Below are positions 20,000 to 27,340 of a DNA stretch of 64,000 nt, one piece after another (the stretch's first letter is position 1; each line of letters opens with the position of its first letter). A model generated the notes under the pieces. The model was not told where the DNA came from, did no database searches, and saw nothing but the letters and a program-made list of their open reading frames with translations. The DNA is from an uncultured Myxococcales bacterium (GTDB lineage: Bacteria; Myxococcota_A; Polyangia; Polyangiales; Polyangiaceae): assembly GCA_937949945.1 (NCBI GenBank), contig CALFEQ010000154.1, forward strand, positions 71,581-135,580, given 5' to 3'. Both the position numbers and the translations under genes were made by a program.

Positions 20000-20135
20000 C
20001 GAATGTTTCCTTTCTTCGTTGATGCGGCTGTGCTCGAGCACGATGCTCTTTTCACGCGCGAGCCGCGGGATGGTACTCATTCTGCTCGGGTCACGGGCGG
20101 AGCCTGCACCCACCGCCCCCGACGGAGGAGCAATC

Positions 20136-20465
20136 ATGCGAGCGCTGACCGCCACGATGGTGATGACGTTCACGATCTCGACCGCATGCGTCGGCGGTCC
20201 TGGAGCCCCGCCGAGCCCCGACGACGACACGCCCGGCGAGATCGGCGGCCCGGGCGGAGGCGAGCGCCCCGGTCGCGACGACCGCGACGACGACGACGAC
20301 GCTCCGCCCTCCACGATCCCGCCTCGGGGCCCGACCGAGCCAGGCGCGTGCGTCGCCGATCAATGCGCGCCGATCGAGTGCACCTGCGGAGAGACCAAAG
20401 TGCCGGTCCGCGCGTGCCTCGAGAACAGGTGCGTCACGGAGTGCGGTCAAGTGGGCTGCACCTGA
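20136..20465 (+). CDS. small Cys-rich lipoprotein
   Basis: The 109-residue protein has signal peptide and lipobox STAC at residue 18, then an acidic low-complexity linker of about 45 residues rich in Asp, Gly, Pro and Arg (GRDDRDDDDD). The last 38 residues hold seven closely spaced cysteines (CVADQCAPIECTCGE and CLENRCVTECGQVGCT), likely a disulfide-bonded mini-domain. GGAGGAG lies 6 bases before ATG 20136, which decides against the longer frame from 20019. It diverges from the YCII gene. The family is unknown. Confidence 0.7.
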   Translation: MRALTATMVMTFTISTACVGGPGAPPSPDDDTPGEIGGPGGGERPGRDDRDDDDDAPPSTIPPRGPTEPGACVADQCAPIECTCGETKVPVRACLENRCVTECGQVGCT

Positions 20466-20590
20466 CGCGAGCGCACGCGCGCATCAGGCGCCTTCGTACG
20501 CGCGCTCCAGCGCGGCGATGTCCAGCGTACGTGAGAAACGTCGTCATCTCGGGCATGGGAAGCCTCCCGCTCGGGGTTGGTCCGGAGCAC

Positions 20591-20612
20591 GACGCCGGCG
20601 AAGCCCGGCGTC
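20591..20612. terminator. hairpin between convergent genes
   Basis: Arms GACGCCGG (20591-20598) and CCGGCGTC (20605-20612) pair perfectly over a 6-base loop. It lies in the 199-base gap between the small Cys-rich lipoprotein (plus) and the MepA-like gene (minus), where a bidirectional terminator is expected. No adjacent T run. I see no gene in the rest of this gap. Confidence 0.4.
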
Positions 20613-20664
20613 ACCCATGGTCGGAGCCGGGGAGGCGATTTCGACATCGCACCCGAATTTTTTC

Positions 20665-21927
20665 TCAACCTCCCGGCGCGCTGGTGCGGCGGCAGGGCTC
20701 GAGTGCCGGCGCGGCCTTTGCTTCCGCCTCGGGGCTCGGGCTCGGCGGGAGGCGTCGCGGCGGCACGACGAGGCGCGCGGGCATCGGGATGCCTCCCGTC
20801 TGCGGGATCTTGTACTGCTTGTTCGCGCGGAGCACGTCCGAGGTGAGCGCGTTCGCCTTCTTGATCGCGTCGATCGTGACTTTGTAGCGGCGCGCCAGGT
20901 GGGTCAGCGTCTCTCCGGGCTTGACCGTGTGCGTGATGTACCGCGTCGGCGGCGTGATGAGACCGCGCGACAGCAGGAAGCGGTACGCCCGCCGCCCGAG
21001 CTCGCGAGCGACCGGGCTGTAGAACCGCACGTGGAAGTGATTCGCGTGTCCCTTGGCGTGGAAGATGATGGGGCGCGAGCTCTTGCCGCCCACCTGGAAG
21101 ATCTGGTCGAGCCACGCGGGGTCCTCGCCGATCGAGAGCGCGTGGGCCTTCAGCAGGCGCTGGATCTGCGTGTCGACCAGGATGAGGTCGACGTCGCTGT
21201 CCACGATGAGGGTCCGAAGCAGATGCCACGTCCGCGCTCGATCGAGGTTCGCCGCCGTCGCGGTGGTGTACGGCCGAGCGGGCTCCGTCAGGTAGTAGCC
21301 GACGTCGGCGTCGCGTCCGGACTGGTGGCTGACGTGGGGAGGCAGATGCCCACCGCGCTTGGCGCTGATGTCGCCGATGAAGAGCGGCGGCGTGTCCGGG
21401 AAGCGGGCGGCGACCGCGTCGATCGCGTGCGCGAGCGCGTCGACGGTCTCCTTGGTTCCCCACGCGAGCCCGGGGTTCGTGAGCTGCCAGTTCGGTCCCT
21501 CCGGCATGCGCACGCCGGCGATGAGCACCCCCGAATGCGCGGTGCCGATGGAGATCGGCCCGAGCGCCCCGATGTCCGTGCGAAGGCGTGCGACGATCTC
21601 CTGGTCCGTGAGGTCCGCGAACGGCACTGCGGACTGCGCTCCGGACGCCGCCTCCTGTGCCGGAGCTTCGAAGCCGTCGTCGACGGTCGCGGGATCGCCG
21701 TCGTCCTCCGCGACCGCTGGTGATGCCTTCGGCTCGTCGCAGTCGGTCGCCGCCGCCTCCGGCTCGGCGGGCGGCGCGGCCTTCTCCACGCGCTCCGCGC
21801 TCTCCACCGGCGGCGCCACCGCCGCCGGCGAGCTCGGAGCACGAGGCGTCAGCGGGCCCACGCACCCGATCCCGGCCAGCGCGGCGCCGAATGCGAGGAC
21901 GAGGCGGGAGCAGCTCGATGAGCGCAT
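20665..21927 (-). CDS. MepA-like LAS-family murein endopeptidase with LysM domain, lipoprotein
   Basis: The 420-residue exported protein has lipobox AGIGC near residue 22, then a Pro/Ala/Glu-rich linker to about residue 100. The LAS metallopeptidase core (about 115-330) has HVSHQSGRDADVGYY, containing the first His and Asp ligands, and the later HANHFHVRFY with the remaining His pair; these match penicillin-insensitive murein endopeptidases that cut the D-Ala-meso-DAP cross-link. A LysM peptidoglycan-binding domain follows at about 340-385 (VKPGETLTHLARRYKV). ATG 21927 follows GAGAGGGA. A short perfect inverted repeat GCCCCGA/TCGGGGC (21952-21966) lies just upstream and could be a control site. 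Confidence 0.9.
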   Translation of the reverse strand: MRSSSCSRLVLAFGAALAGIGCVGPLTPRAPSSPAAVAPPVESAERVEKAAPPAEPEAAATDCDEPKASPAVAEDDGDPATVDDGFEAPAQEAASGAQSAVPFADLTDQEIVARLRTDIGALGPISIGTAHSGVLIAGVRMPEGPNWQLTNPGLAWGTKETVDALAHAIDAVAARFPDTPPLFIGDISAKRGGHLPPHVSHQSGRDADVGYYLTEPARPYTTATAANLDRARTWHLLRTLIVDSDVDLILVDTQIQRLLKAHALSIGEDPAWLDQIFQVGGKSSRPIIFHAKGHANHFHVRFYSPVARELGRRAYRFLLSRGLITPPTRYITHTVKPGETLTHLARRYKVTIDAIKKANALTSDVLRANKQYKIPQTGGIPMPARLVVPPRRLPPSPSPEAEAKAAPALEPCRRTSAPGG

Positions 21928-22154
21928 CGACGTCCCTCTCTAACACGCCTCGCCCCGAATCGGGGCATCGGGCCGTCTTCGAGAAGCCCCCGAGCCGAAT
22001 GGAGCGAGCTCACCTCGATACGGATATCTTCCCGTCACGGCGGCGACGGTGAGGCTCCGCACGTTCCTCGGGACGCGCGGCCGGGGCGCCTCGGGCGCGC
22101 CGCGCCTCACCGCCTGGGCTTGCCCGAGGCAAAGGGCGTGCTTATCCGAGGCGC

Positions 22155-22832
22155 ATGATCCTCGATCTGGCCGGAGACGGGCCGCTCGGGGTCGCGGTCC
22201 GCGCCGCCCTCGAGAAGGCCGGTGTGAAGGTTCGCTCTGCTTCCCATGGAAATGACGACCTGTTCGGATCGGCGTGCGGCTGCCGCGCGATCGTCTACGC
22301 GCCAGCCCCCAATCTGCTGACCGGAGCACTCTCTCCCAAGCCCGACGTGGCTCGCATGCGCGCCGTCCTCGGCGCCACCAACGCTCCTCCCGGCGTCCGC
22401 GCCGTCGTCGTCGTCGTCCCGCCGGGGTACGACGAAGAGATCGACGCGCTCAAGCGCTACGGCGTCCCGTACGTGGTGCTACGCACTCCGCCGCTGGTCG
22501 AGGAGCTCGCGAAAGACCCGGCGCTCCAGAGCTCCAAGCCGGTCTGGCTCCCGCGGGGCAGCAAGATGCGCATCGCGAACGCCGACGCGGTCGCCGCCGA
22601 GGTGGTGCGCGCGATCGACGACGCGACCGGCGCGACGCTCGATGCACCGAGCGAAGCGGTCGACGCCGCCGAAGCGATGAGCCGAGCCGCGAAGCTCGCC
22701 GGACGCAACGTCGTCCGGACGATCCCGAAGCCCGTCGACACCGTGCTCCGCGGGGTCGGCAAGCTCTTCGGCGTGCGCCCACCGCCGGTCGTCTCTCTGC
22801 ACGAGCAGCTCACGCGCGTCGCGGCGGTCTGA
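22155..22832 (+). CDS. Rossmann-like protein of unknown function
   Basis: The 225-residue protein starts with a beta-alpha-beta unit (LDLAGDGPLGVAVRAALEKAG) that resembles the dinucleotide-binding turn of NmrA/atypical SDR proteins, but the glycine motif is not canonical (GDGPLG). Later strands RAVVVVVPPG and VPYVVLRTPPLVEEL fit an NAD(P)-binding-like sheet with a loading/epimerase-type layout. It lacks the YxxxK catalytic pair. The last 45 residues are basic. It could be a nucleotide-binding regulator rather than an enzyme. It converges with the ABM gene. Confidence 0.6.
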   Translation: MILDLAGDGPLGVAVRAALEKAGVKVRSASHGNDDLFGSACGCRAIVYAPAPNLLTGALSPKPDVARMRAVLGATNAPPGVRAVVVVVPPGYDEEIDALKRYGVPYVVLRTPPLVEELAKDPALQSSKPVWLPRGSKMRIANADAVAAEVVRAIDDATGATLDAPSEAVDAAEAMSRAAKLAGRNVVRTIPKPVDTVLRGVGKLFGVRPPPVVSLHEQLTRVAAV

Positions 22833-22879
22833 CGGATCGGGGCGCCGTCGGCGCACCGGTCCGCCGCCTCGCCAGGCCC

Positions 22880-23185
22880 TCACGCGCCGTATTCGCCCAC
22901 GATCGCGTAGACGGCCGGGCTCGGCTTCGCGATCGCCTGCAGCCGCTTGGCGTACTCGGCGGCCGAAGGGTCGCTCTGCGTCGCCTTGATCGCCTCCGCG
23001 CTCTGCCACCGAGCGACGTTGATCACGCGCGACGCGTCGAGGCTCGCGAGGATCACGGAGGAACGGAAGCCCTCTCGGCGCCGGATGACCGACTCCGTCG
23101 CCTCCTTCAACAGCCCGACCACCTCGGGCTGACGCGCGGGCTCGACCTCGAGCACGTTCACGAAAACCACGTCCTTTTCGCTCAT
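22880..23185 (-). CDS. antibiotic-biosynthesis-monooxygenase (ABM) domain protein
   Basis: The 101-residue protein is a single ABM-type ferredoxin-like domain: VVFVNVLEVEP opening strand, the helix with GLLKEATESVI, then GFRSSVILAS and VINVARWQSAEA. Such dimeric proteins include cofactor-free monooxygenases and stress proteins. GGAG lies 10 bases before ATG 23185. The upstream region shares a mirror-image promoter pair with the divergent ECF41-type sigma gene, so this is very probably a direct target of that sigma factor. The substrate is unknown. Confidence 0.85.
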   Translation of the reverse strand: MSEKDVVFVNVLEVEPARQPEVVGLLKEATESVIRRREGFRSSVILASLDASRVINVARWQSAEAIKATQSDPSAAEYAKRLQAIAKPSPAVYAIVGEYGA

Positions 23186-23229
23186 CTTGAAGCTCCTTTT
23201 TCGGACGTCGCTCCGACGTCGCGCACGAT

Positions 23230-23292
23230 GACGATGCACGTCGGGAAAATGTGAGGTTCAATCGACCTCACATTTCCGCCTGCTGCTTCGTC
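23230..23292. promoter_or_regulatory. divergent pair of ECF41-type promoters on an inverted repeat
   Basis: Plus strand: CCTCACA (23266-23272), 16 bases, CGTC (23289-23292), leading to the sigma gene at 23313. Minus strand: CCTCACA (23256-23250), 16 bases, CGTC (23233-23230), leading to the ABM gene at 23185. The two -35-like boxes belong to a perfect 11-base inverted repeat (AAATGTGAGGT, 23247-23257; ACCTCACATTT, 23265-23275). The known ECF41 consensus, as I recall it, is TGTCACA with CGTC downstream; the boxes match 5 of 7 and 4 of 4 at suitable spacing. Confidence 0.7.
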
Positions 23293-23312
23293 TCGGAACG
23301 ACGGGAGGACCA

Positions 23313-24200
23313 ATGCCGGACACGGACGTGGACGAGGTCGAGCCCCTCGCGAGCGAACGCAGGCTCTTGCTTCGGATCTGTTATCGGATGCTCGGCACCG
23401 TCGACGAGGCCGAGGACGCCGTCCAGGAGACGTATGCGCGGTGGTGTCGCCTCTCCGAGGACGAGCGCGGGGCGATCACCTCCCGGCGCGCGTGGCTCGT
23501 CAAGGCCGCGAGCCGTGTCTGCCTCGACGTGCTGCAATCGGCGCGCGTCCGCCGTGAACGGTACGTCGGCGAGTGGCTCCCCGAACCGTTGCCGCCCGAC
23601 GGAGGATGGGCGTCGATGGACGTCGACGAAGCGATCGAGCTGGACCGCTCCGTCTCGATGGCGCTCCTCGTGGTCCTCGAGACGATGACGCCCGCCGAGC
23701 GCGTCGTCTTCGTCTTGCACGACGTCTTCGGCCTGTCGTTCGACGAAGCTTCCGAGATCGTCGGGCGTTCGTCGCAAGCGTGCAGGCAGCTCGCCGTCTC
23801 CGCGCGGCGGCGCGTGCAAGCGAGGAAGATCGAGCCCCGCACGGACGGCGCCCGCGCCGAGCTCGTCGCCGCGTTCCGAGAAGCGTGGCAGGCTCGTGAC
23901 CTCGAGCGCATCGTCGCGATGCTCGATCCATCGGCGTCGATCGTCACCGACGGCGGCGGCATCGTCAGCGCCTCGCTCACGCCCGTCTTCGGCCCCGAGC
24001 CGATCGCCAAGCTGCTCGTCGGAGCCTTCGATCGTCAGCCGGGGCTACGGCTCGAGCCGTCGACGGTGAACGGTGAGCCGGGCCTCGTCGGTCGCGCAGG
24101 CGACGAGATCGTGGCGGTGATCGCATTCGGGATCGCGGGACGGCTCGTCCGAGACCTCTGGGTCGTGCGCAACCCGGAGAAGCTGCGCCGGTGGAACTAG
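23313..24200 (+). CDS. ECF41 (SigJ-like) sigma factor with SnoaL-type C-terminus
   Basis: The 295-residue protein has sigma2 (about 12-75; CYRMLGTVDEAEDAVQETY), sigma4 (about 115-170; TPAERVVFVLHDVFGLSFDE) and an NTF2/SnoaL-like domain from about 185 to the end. The tail carries VRNPEKL, the variant of the ECF41 signature NPDKL that controls activity in place of an anti-sigma factor. GGGAGGA precedes ATG 23313. ECF41 genes are normally beside a carboxymuconolactone decarboxylase, oxidoreductase or epimerase gene; here the divergent neighbour is an ABM protein, with shared promoters that suggest autoregulation. Confidence 0.92.
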   Translation: MPDTDVDEVEPLASERRLLLRICYRMLGTVDEAEDAVQETYARWCRLSEDERGAITSRRAWLVKAASRVCLDVLQSARVRRERYVGEWLPEPLPPDGGWASMDVDEAIELDRSVSMALLVVLETMTPAERVVFVLHDVFGLSFDEASEIVGRSSQACRQLAVSARRRVQARKIEPRTDGARAELVAAFREAWQARDLERIVAMLDPSASIVTDGGGIVSASLTPVFGPEPIAKLLVGAFDRQPGLRLEPSTVNGEPGLVGRAGDEIVAVIAFGIAGRLVRDLWVVRNPEKLRRWN

Positions 24201-24280
24201 GAGAGGGACGTCCTCGAGCGCCGTAAAGGAAATGACTCGTTCGCGCCGAACGGCGAGCTGGCTGGCGTCGTCCTGCGATC

Positions 24281-24472
24281 ACGTTCGCAGCGAACGGCGA
24301 GCAAGGCACTCCCTTCCTCGAGTTCTCCCCGTCTTCGCTCGACTTCGGCAAGGTCGCGTGCGGCGGCAAGGTGCGCGTAGAGCCGTTCGAGGTCTTCGAG
24401 CTCGATCTCTCCGTCCTCTGGTCGGCGCTGACGCGGTCCGACGAAGGCACGTCGTCGACCCTGACGTCCTGA
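24281..24472 (+). pseudogene. remnant of a choice-of-anchor-D gene
   Basis: In the 389-base gap between the ECF41 gene and the SnoaL-like gene, this plus-strand frame reads GTPFLEFSPSSLDFGKVACGGK and then non-family sequence to a TGA at 24470. The FSPSSLDFGKVACG part is the typical opening strand of a choice-of-anchor-D repeat, as in the gene at 10775. There is no start codon with a ribosome site, no signal peptide and no second strand set, so I read it as a decayed fragment. It may instead be chance in a short frame. Confidence 0.4.
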
Positions 24473-24589
24473 CGGACGCGAGCGACACGAGCGCCGTCGA
24501 GCTCGCATAGACTGGGCGGATGTCGATCAGGTCGAGCCTCGTCCGGACGTGCGCGCATGCGCGTCCGACGCGCCGTCGGGCGCGCGGCT

Positions 24590-25039
24590 TCACGCCGCCG
24601 CCCGGCTTCGGCCTCGACGCAGCACGCTCGAGCTCCGGCCGTGCGAGAGGTCCCCGACGTCGAAGTACGCGCGGAGCCGCGCGATGCGCCCCGCATCGTC
24701 GAAGACGAGCAAGGTGGCCCCGTCGTACTCGACCGTGCGGCCGTCCGGCCCGACGGCGCCGGTCGTCCAGAACAGCCCTGCGGCGTCCTCGCTCGCCGTC
24801 ACGCGGAAGAAGCGCGACCGCGCTCTGCCGAGGACGTCGCGGTAGACCTGCCAGAAGTGGCGCAGCTCGCACACGCCGGCGCGCGGCGGCGCGGCGAGAT
24901 CGACCGCCGGGGTCTCGATCTCGGCGTCGTCGGCGAAGAGCTGGACGAGATCGTCGAGCGTAGAGCCGCCCTCCTTCTCGAAGCGCAGCAGGCGATCGAT
25001 GAACTGCTCGGCGAGCTGCCGTGTCCGGTTCGGGTCCAT
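24590..25039 (-). CDS. SnoaL-like (NTF2 fold) protein
   Basis: The 149-residue protein has the conical NTF2/SnoaL fold pattern: an N-terminal helix pair (RQLAEQFIDRLLRF, LDDLVQLFADDAEIETP) followed by strands ELRHFWQVYRDVLG, FFRVTASEDAAGLFW, VEYDGATLLVF and IARLRAYFD. The Asp/Tyr positions usual for SnoaL-like cyclases and isomerases are partly present. GAGGTG precedes ATG 25039. The last 18 residues are basic and probably disordered. Role unknown. Confidence 0.75.
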   Translation of the reverse strand: MDPNRTRQLAEQFIDRLLRFEKEGGSTLDDLVQLFADDAEIETPAVDLAAPPRAGVCELRHFWQVYRDVLGRARSRFFRVTASEDAAGLFWTTGAVGPDGRTVEYDGATLLVFDDAGRIARLRAYFDVGDLSHGRSSSVLRRGRSRAAA

Positions 25040-25124
25040 GATGCACCTCGGCCCGTCCGGAACGCACGCGGCGTTCCCGCCGGCGCGGCGCAGCGCCCGC
25101 GAGGGCTCGCTTCCCCGGAGGACC

Positions 25125-25988
25125 TCAGCGGTCGCGACAGCAGAGGACGCCGCCGCCCTCGCTGGCGGCCTTCGTGACGTTGTTCAGCTCCTCGGTTCCC
25201 ACGTCGCCGCATTGCCAGGTGTCCGGGAGCGCCACGCAGAGGTCGTTCGAGAATCGATCGAGCGGCGCGCAGGTCGTCGCGTCCGGTGTCGCGCCGACGT
25301 CCCCGCAGCCGAACAGATCGTTGTTGCCGACGCCGCACTGCGCGTCTCCGGGTCCGGCCTGTCGGATCGCGAAGAACGCGTTCTGGCCCGCGACGCCGGC
25401 GGCGGCGCAGCCTTGGCCCCCGGTCCGCTCCGCGACGGCTGCCGGCGACTCGCACACGTGCCAACCGACCTGACAGAGGTCGGCCGCGCTGCAGTCCTTC
25501 CCCGTCGGGTTCGTGCTGCCGTTACCGGACTTGCGCCCGCACGCCGGGCTCGCGCCGAGGCCGGGGACGGACCATCCGCCCGCGCACGCGGCGATGTCGG
25601 GGAACATGTCGAGCGACGCGAAGCCCTCGCGCGTACCGTCGGAGCATCCCACGTCGTTCATGCACACCCCACCGGAGCACACGAGGCTCACGCAGTCGCT
25701 CGAGATCGAGCAGGCGCGGCCGTTGGCGCACGGCGGGCAGGTCCCGCCTCCGCAGTCGACGTCGGTCTCGGCGCCGTCGCGGACACCGTTGGAGCAAGAG
25801 GGTGTCGTCGACGTGGGCGCGGGCGCTGCGCCGTCGTCATCTCCGGCCTCCGCCTCGGGCCCCCGCGTCCTTCGCGGAGCGTAGTCGATGCCCAGCCCGT
25901 CGTCCGACGGCGAGCACGCAGCGGAGAAGGCTCCGGCGGAGAGAACGGCAGCGATGACGAAGAGACACGCTCCGAGCCGAGGCTTCAC
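25125..25988 (-). CDS. Cys-rich lipoprotein, third gene of the DUF1592-DUF1552 operon
   Basis: The 287-residue exported protein has signal and lipobox SAAC near residue 25. After an acidic linker comes a Cys-rich segment (CSNGVRDGAETDVDCGGGTCPPC and CSISSDCVSLVC) of the type often seen as a short repeat in myxobacterial surface proteins. The C-terminal 160 residues form a domain with CQVGWHVCESP, AFFAIRQAG and CGVGNNDLFGCG, which I do not recognise. GTG 25988 lies two bases after the stop of the DUF1552 gene, so translation is coupled. It is likely to sit on the cell surface with the other two products. Confidence 0.78.
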   Translation of the reverse strand: MKPRLGACLFVIAAVLSAGAFSAACSPSDDGLGIDYAPRRTRGPEAEAGDDDGAAPAPTSTTPSCSNGVRDGAETDVDCGGGTCPPCANGRACSISSDCVSLVCSGGVCMNDVGCSDGTREGFASLDMFPDIAACAGGWSVPGLGASPACGRKSGNGSTNPTGKDCSAADLCQVGWHVCESPAAVAERTGGQGCAAAGVAGQNAFFAIRQAGPGDAQCGVGNNDLFGCGDVGATPDATTCAPLDRFSNDLCVALPDTWQCGDVGTEELNNVTKAASEGGGVLCCRDR

Positions 25989-25990
25989 GG

Positions 25991-27340
25991 TCAAACGAGG
26001 ATACCCGAGGGCTTGCCGGTGCTCTTGTACGGGCCTTCGCCGAGGCTCGTGACGTTCACGCCGTAGAGCTTCAAGAGGTCGACCCAGAGATCGGACATGT
26101 TGCGATTCTGCGCGAGGTCGGTCACCGCCGCCGGCGTCGGCGTGCCGTAGACCTCCTGCCCGAGCTTCATCTCGTTCGCGACGTTCTCGCTCGCGACGAG
26201 CAGCGGGACGTTCGCGGAGTTGTGCGTGCGTCCGTCGGACATGTTGCTGCCGAGGACGACGACGGTCTCCTTCAGGAGGTCCGCGGCCTTCAGGCCCGCG
26301 ATGAGCTCGCCCCAGAGGGCGACCTGCACCTGGTTGATCTGGATGAGCGTGTTCCAGTTGTTGTGCGCCGAGTCGTGCTGCTCCGCGGCGACCGTCGAGG
26401 TCGGGCGGTTCGGCCCGATGCCGTCGTTGTACATGATGGTCGCCGCGCGGGTCAGATCGCACTGCATCGCGGCGATGATGATCTTCTGCATCGTCCGGAA
26501 GTTCCGGACGTACGCCTCGCCGCCGGTCTCTTCGGCCGGCCTCGCGCAGGTGGTCGCGTTCGCGGCGCTCGTGAGCTCGCCCTCGACCTCGCGGATGCTC
26601 TGCGCGTAGGCCTCGAGGCGGTGCTTGTCCGCGGAGGAGAGCGTGGCCTTGTGGTGGTTGTACTGATCGAGCACGCCGTCGAGGATGCTCTTGCGGCGCT
26701 CGAGGAGATACGCCGCCCGCGCGTTCGAGAGCTTGTCGCTCGAGCCGAAGACGCGCGTGAACATCTGCATGGGGTCGGTGATGTTCGAGATCGGGCTCGT
26801 CGCGTCGCGCCACGCGATCGAGTTCACGTAGTTGATCGAGCCGACGCGATCGTGCCCCTCGTCCCAGCTCGGCACGCGGCTGAAGCCGGCGTGCAGGCTG
26901 CGGATCGGCGCCGACGGGTGCGTGTCGGCGATGATCTGGTCGAGCGACTTGGCGCAGCGCTCGTAGTTGGGATCCGACGTCGGGTTGGGCGAATTGGTCG
27001 TGCCGACCGGCGTCGACGACAGGAAGCCGGCCGTACCCGACCAGTGGACGTCGAAGTTGTTCACCGCGCGGAACCCGCGCATGACCGCGACGTAGGGGGC
27101 GACGCCGAGATCGGCGAGCGGCTTCAGCGCGCCGCCGCGGTTGCCCGAGTAGCCCCAGTCGCCGTTCGCTGCGTCCGGCATCGGCGCGCCGCTGCCGAAG
27201 AAGCAGCCGATGAAGCGCTTCTTCTTCGGCGTGAGCTGCGCGTGTGCGAGACGGATCGGGAGCGCGGACTCGAGGAGCGGGAGCGCGATGCACACGCCGA
27301 CACCGCGGAGCACGTTGCGACGAGAGAGGACCCTGCTCAT
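25991..27340 (-). CDS. DUF1552 family protein
   Basis: The 449-residue protein starts with a twin-arginine-like signal (SRRNVLRGVG followed by a hydrophobic stretch ending SALP). The body matches DUF1552: GCFFGSGAPMPDA, GFRAVNNFDVHWSG, SLDQIIAD, the central HxxAxxNW segment, VVVLGSNMSDGRTHN and a closing NRNMSDLWVDLL. DUF1552 is related to the alkaline-phosphatase-like DUF1501 group and is nearly always encoded after a DUF1592 gene, as here, with ATG 27340 overlapping the previous stop in ATGA. It should work in the periplasm; the reaction is unknown. Confidence 0.9.
   Translation of the reverse strand: MSRVLSRRNVLRGVGVCIALPLLESALPIRLAHAQLTPKKKRFIGCFFGSGAPMPDAANGDWGYSGNRGGALKPLADLGVAPYVAVMRGFRAVNNFDVHWSGTAGFLSSTPVGTTNSPNPTSDPNYERCAKSLDQIIADTHPSAPIRSLHAGFSRVPSWDEGHDRVGSINYVNSIAWRDATSPISNITDPMQMFTRVFGSSDKLSNARAAYLLERRKSILDGVLDQYNHHKATLSSADKHRLEAYAQSIREVEGELTSAANATTCARPAEETGGEAYVRNFRTMQKIIIAAMQCDLTRAATIMYNDGIGPNRPTSTVAAEQHDSAHNNWNTLIQINQVQVALWGELIAGLKAADLLKETVVVLGSNMSDGRTHNSANVPLLVASENVANEMKLGQEVYGTPTPAAVTDLAQNRNMSDLWVDLLKLYGVNVTSLGEGPYKSTGKPSGILV

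Noticed and set aside
20000..20135. ECF42-type promoter upstream of the YCII gene at 19601
   Set aside because: No TGTCGA on the minus strand in this stretch; control of that gene remains unknown.
17783..20887. Very long open frame on the plus strand through the ECF42/YCII region
   Set aside because: Its translation is Arg/Ala/Pro-rich without family motifs and lies antisense to well-supported genes; this is the usual result of high-GC codon bias. The same applies to other long antisense frames such as 5039-8581 (minus) and 44310-46871 (plus).
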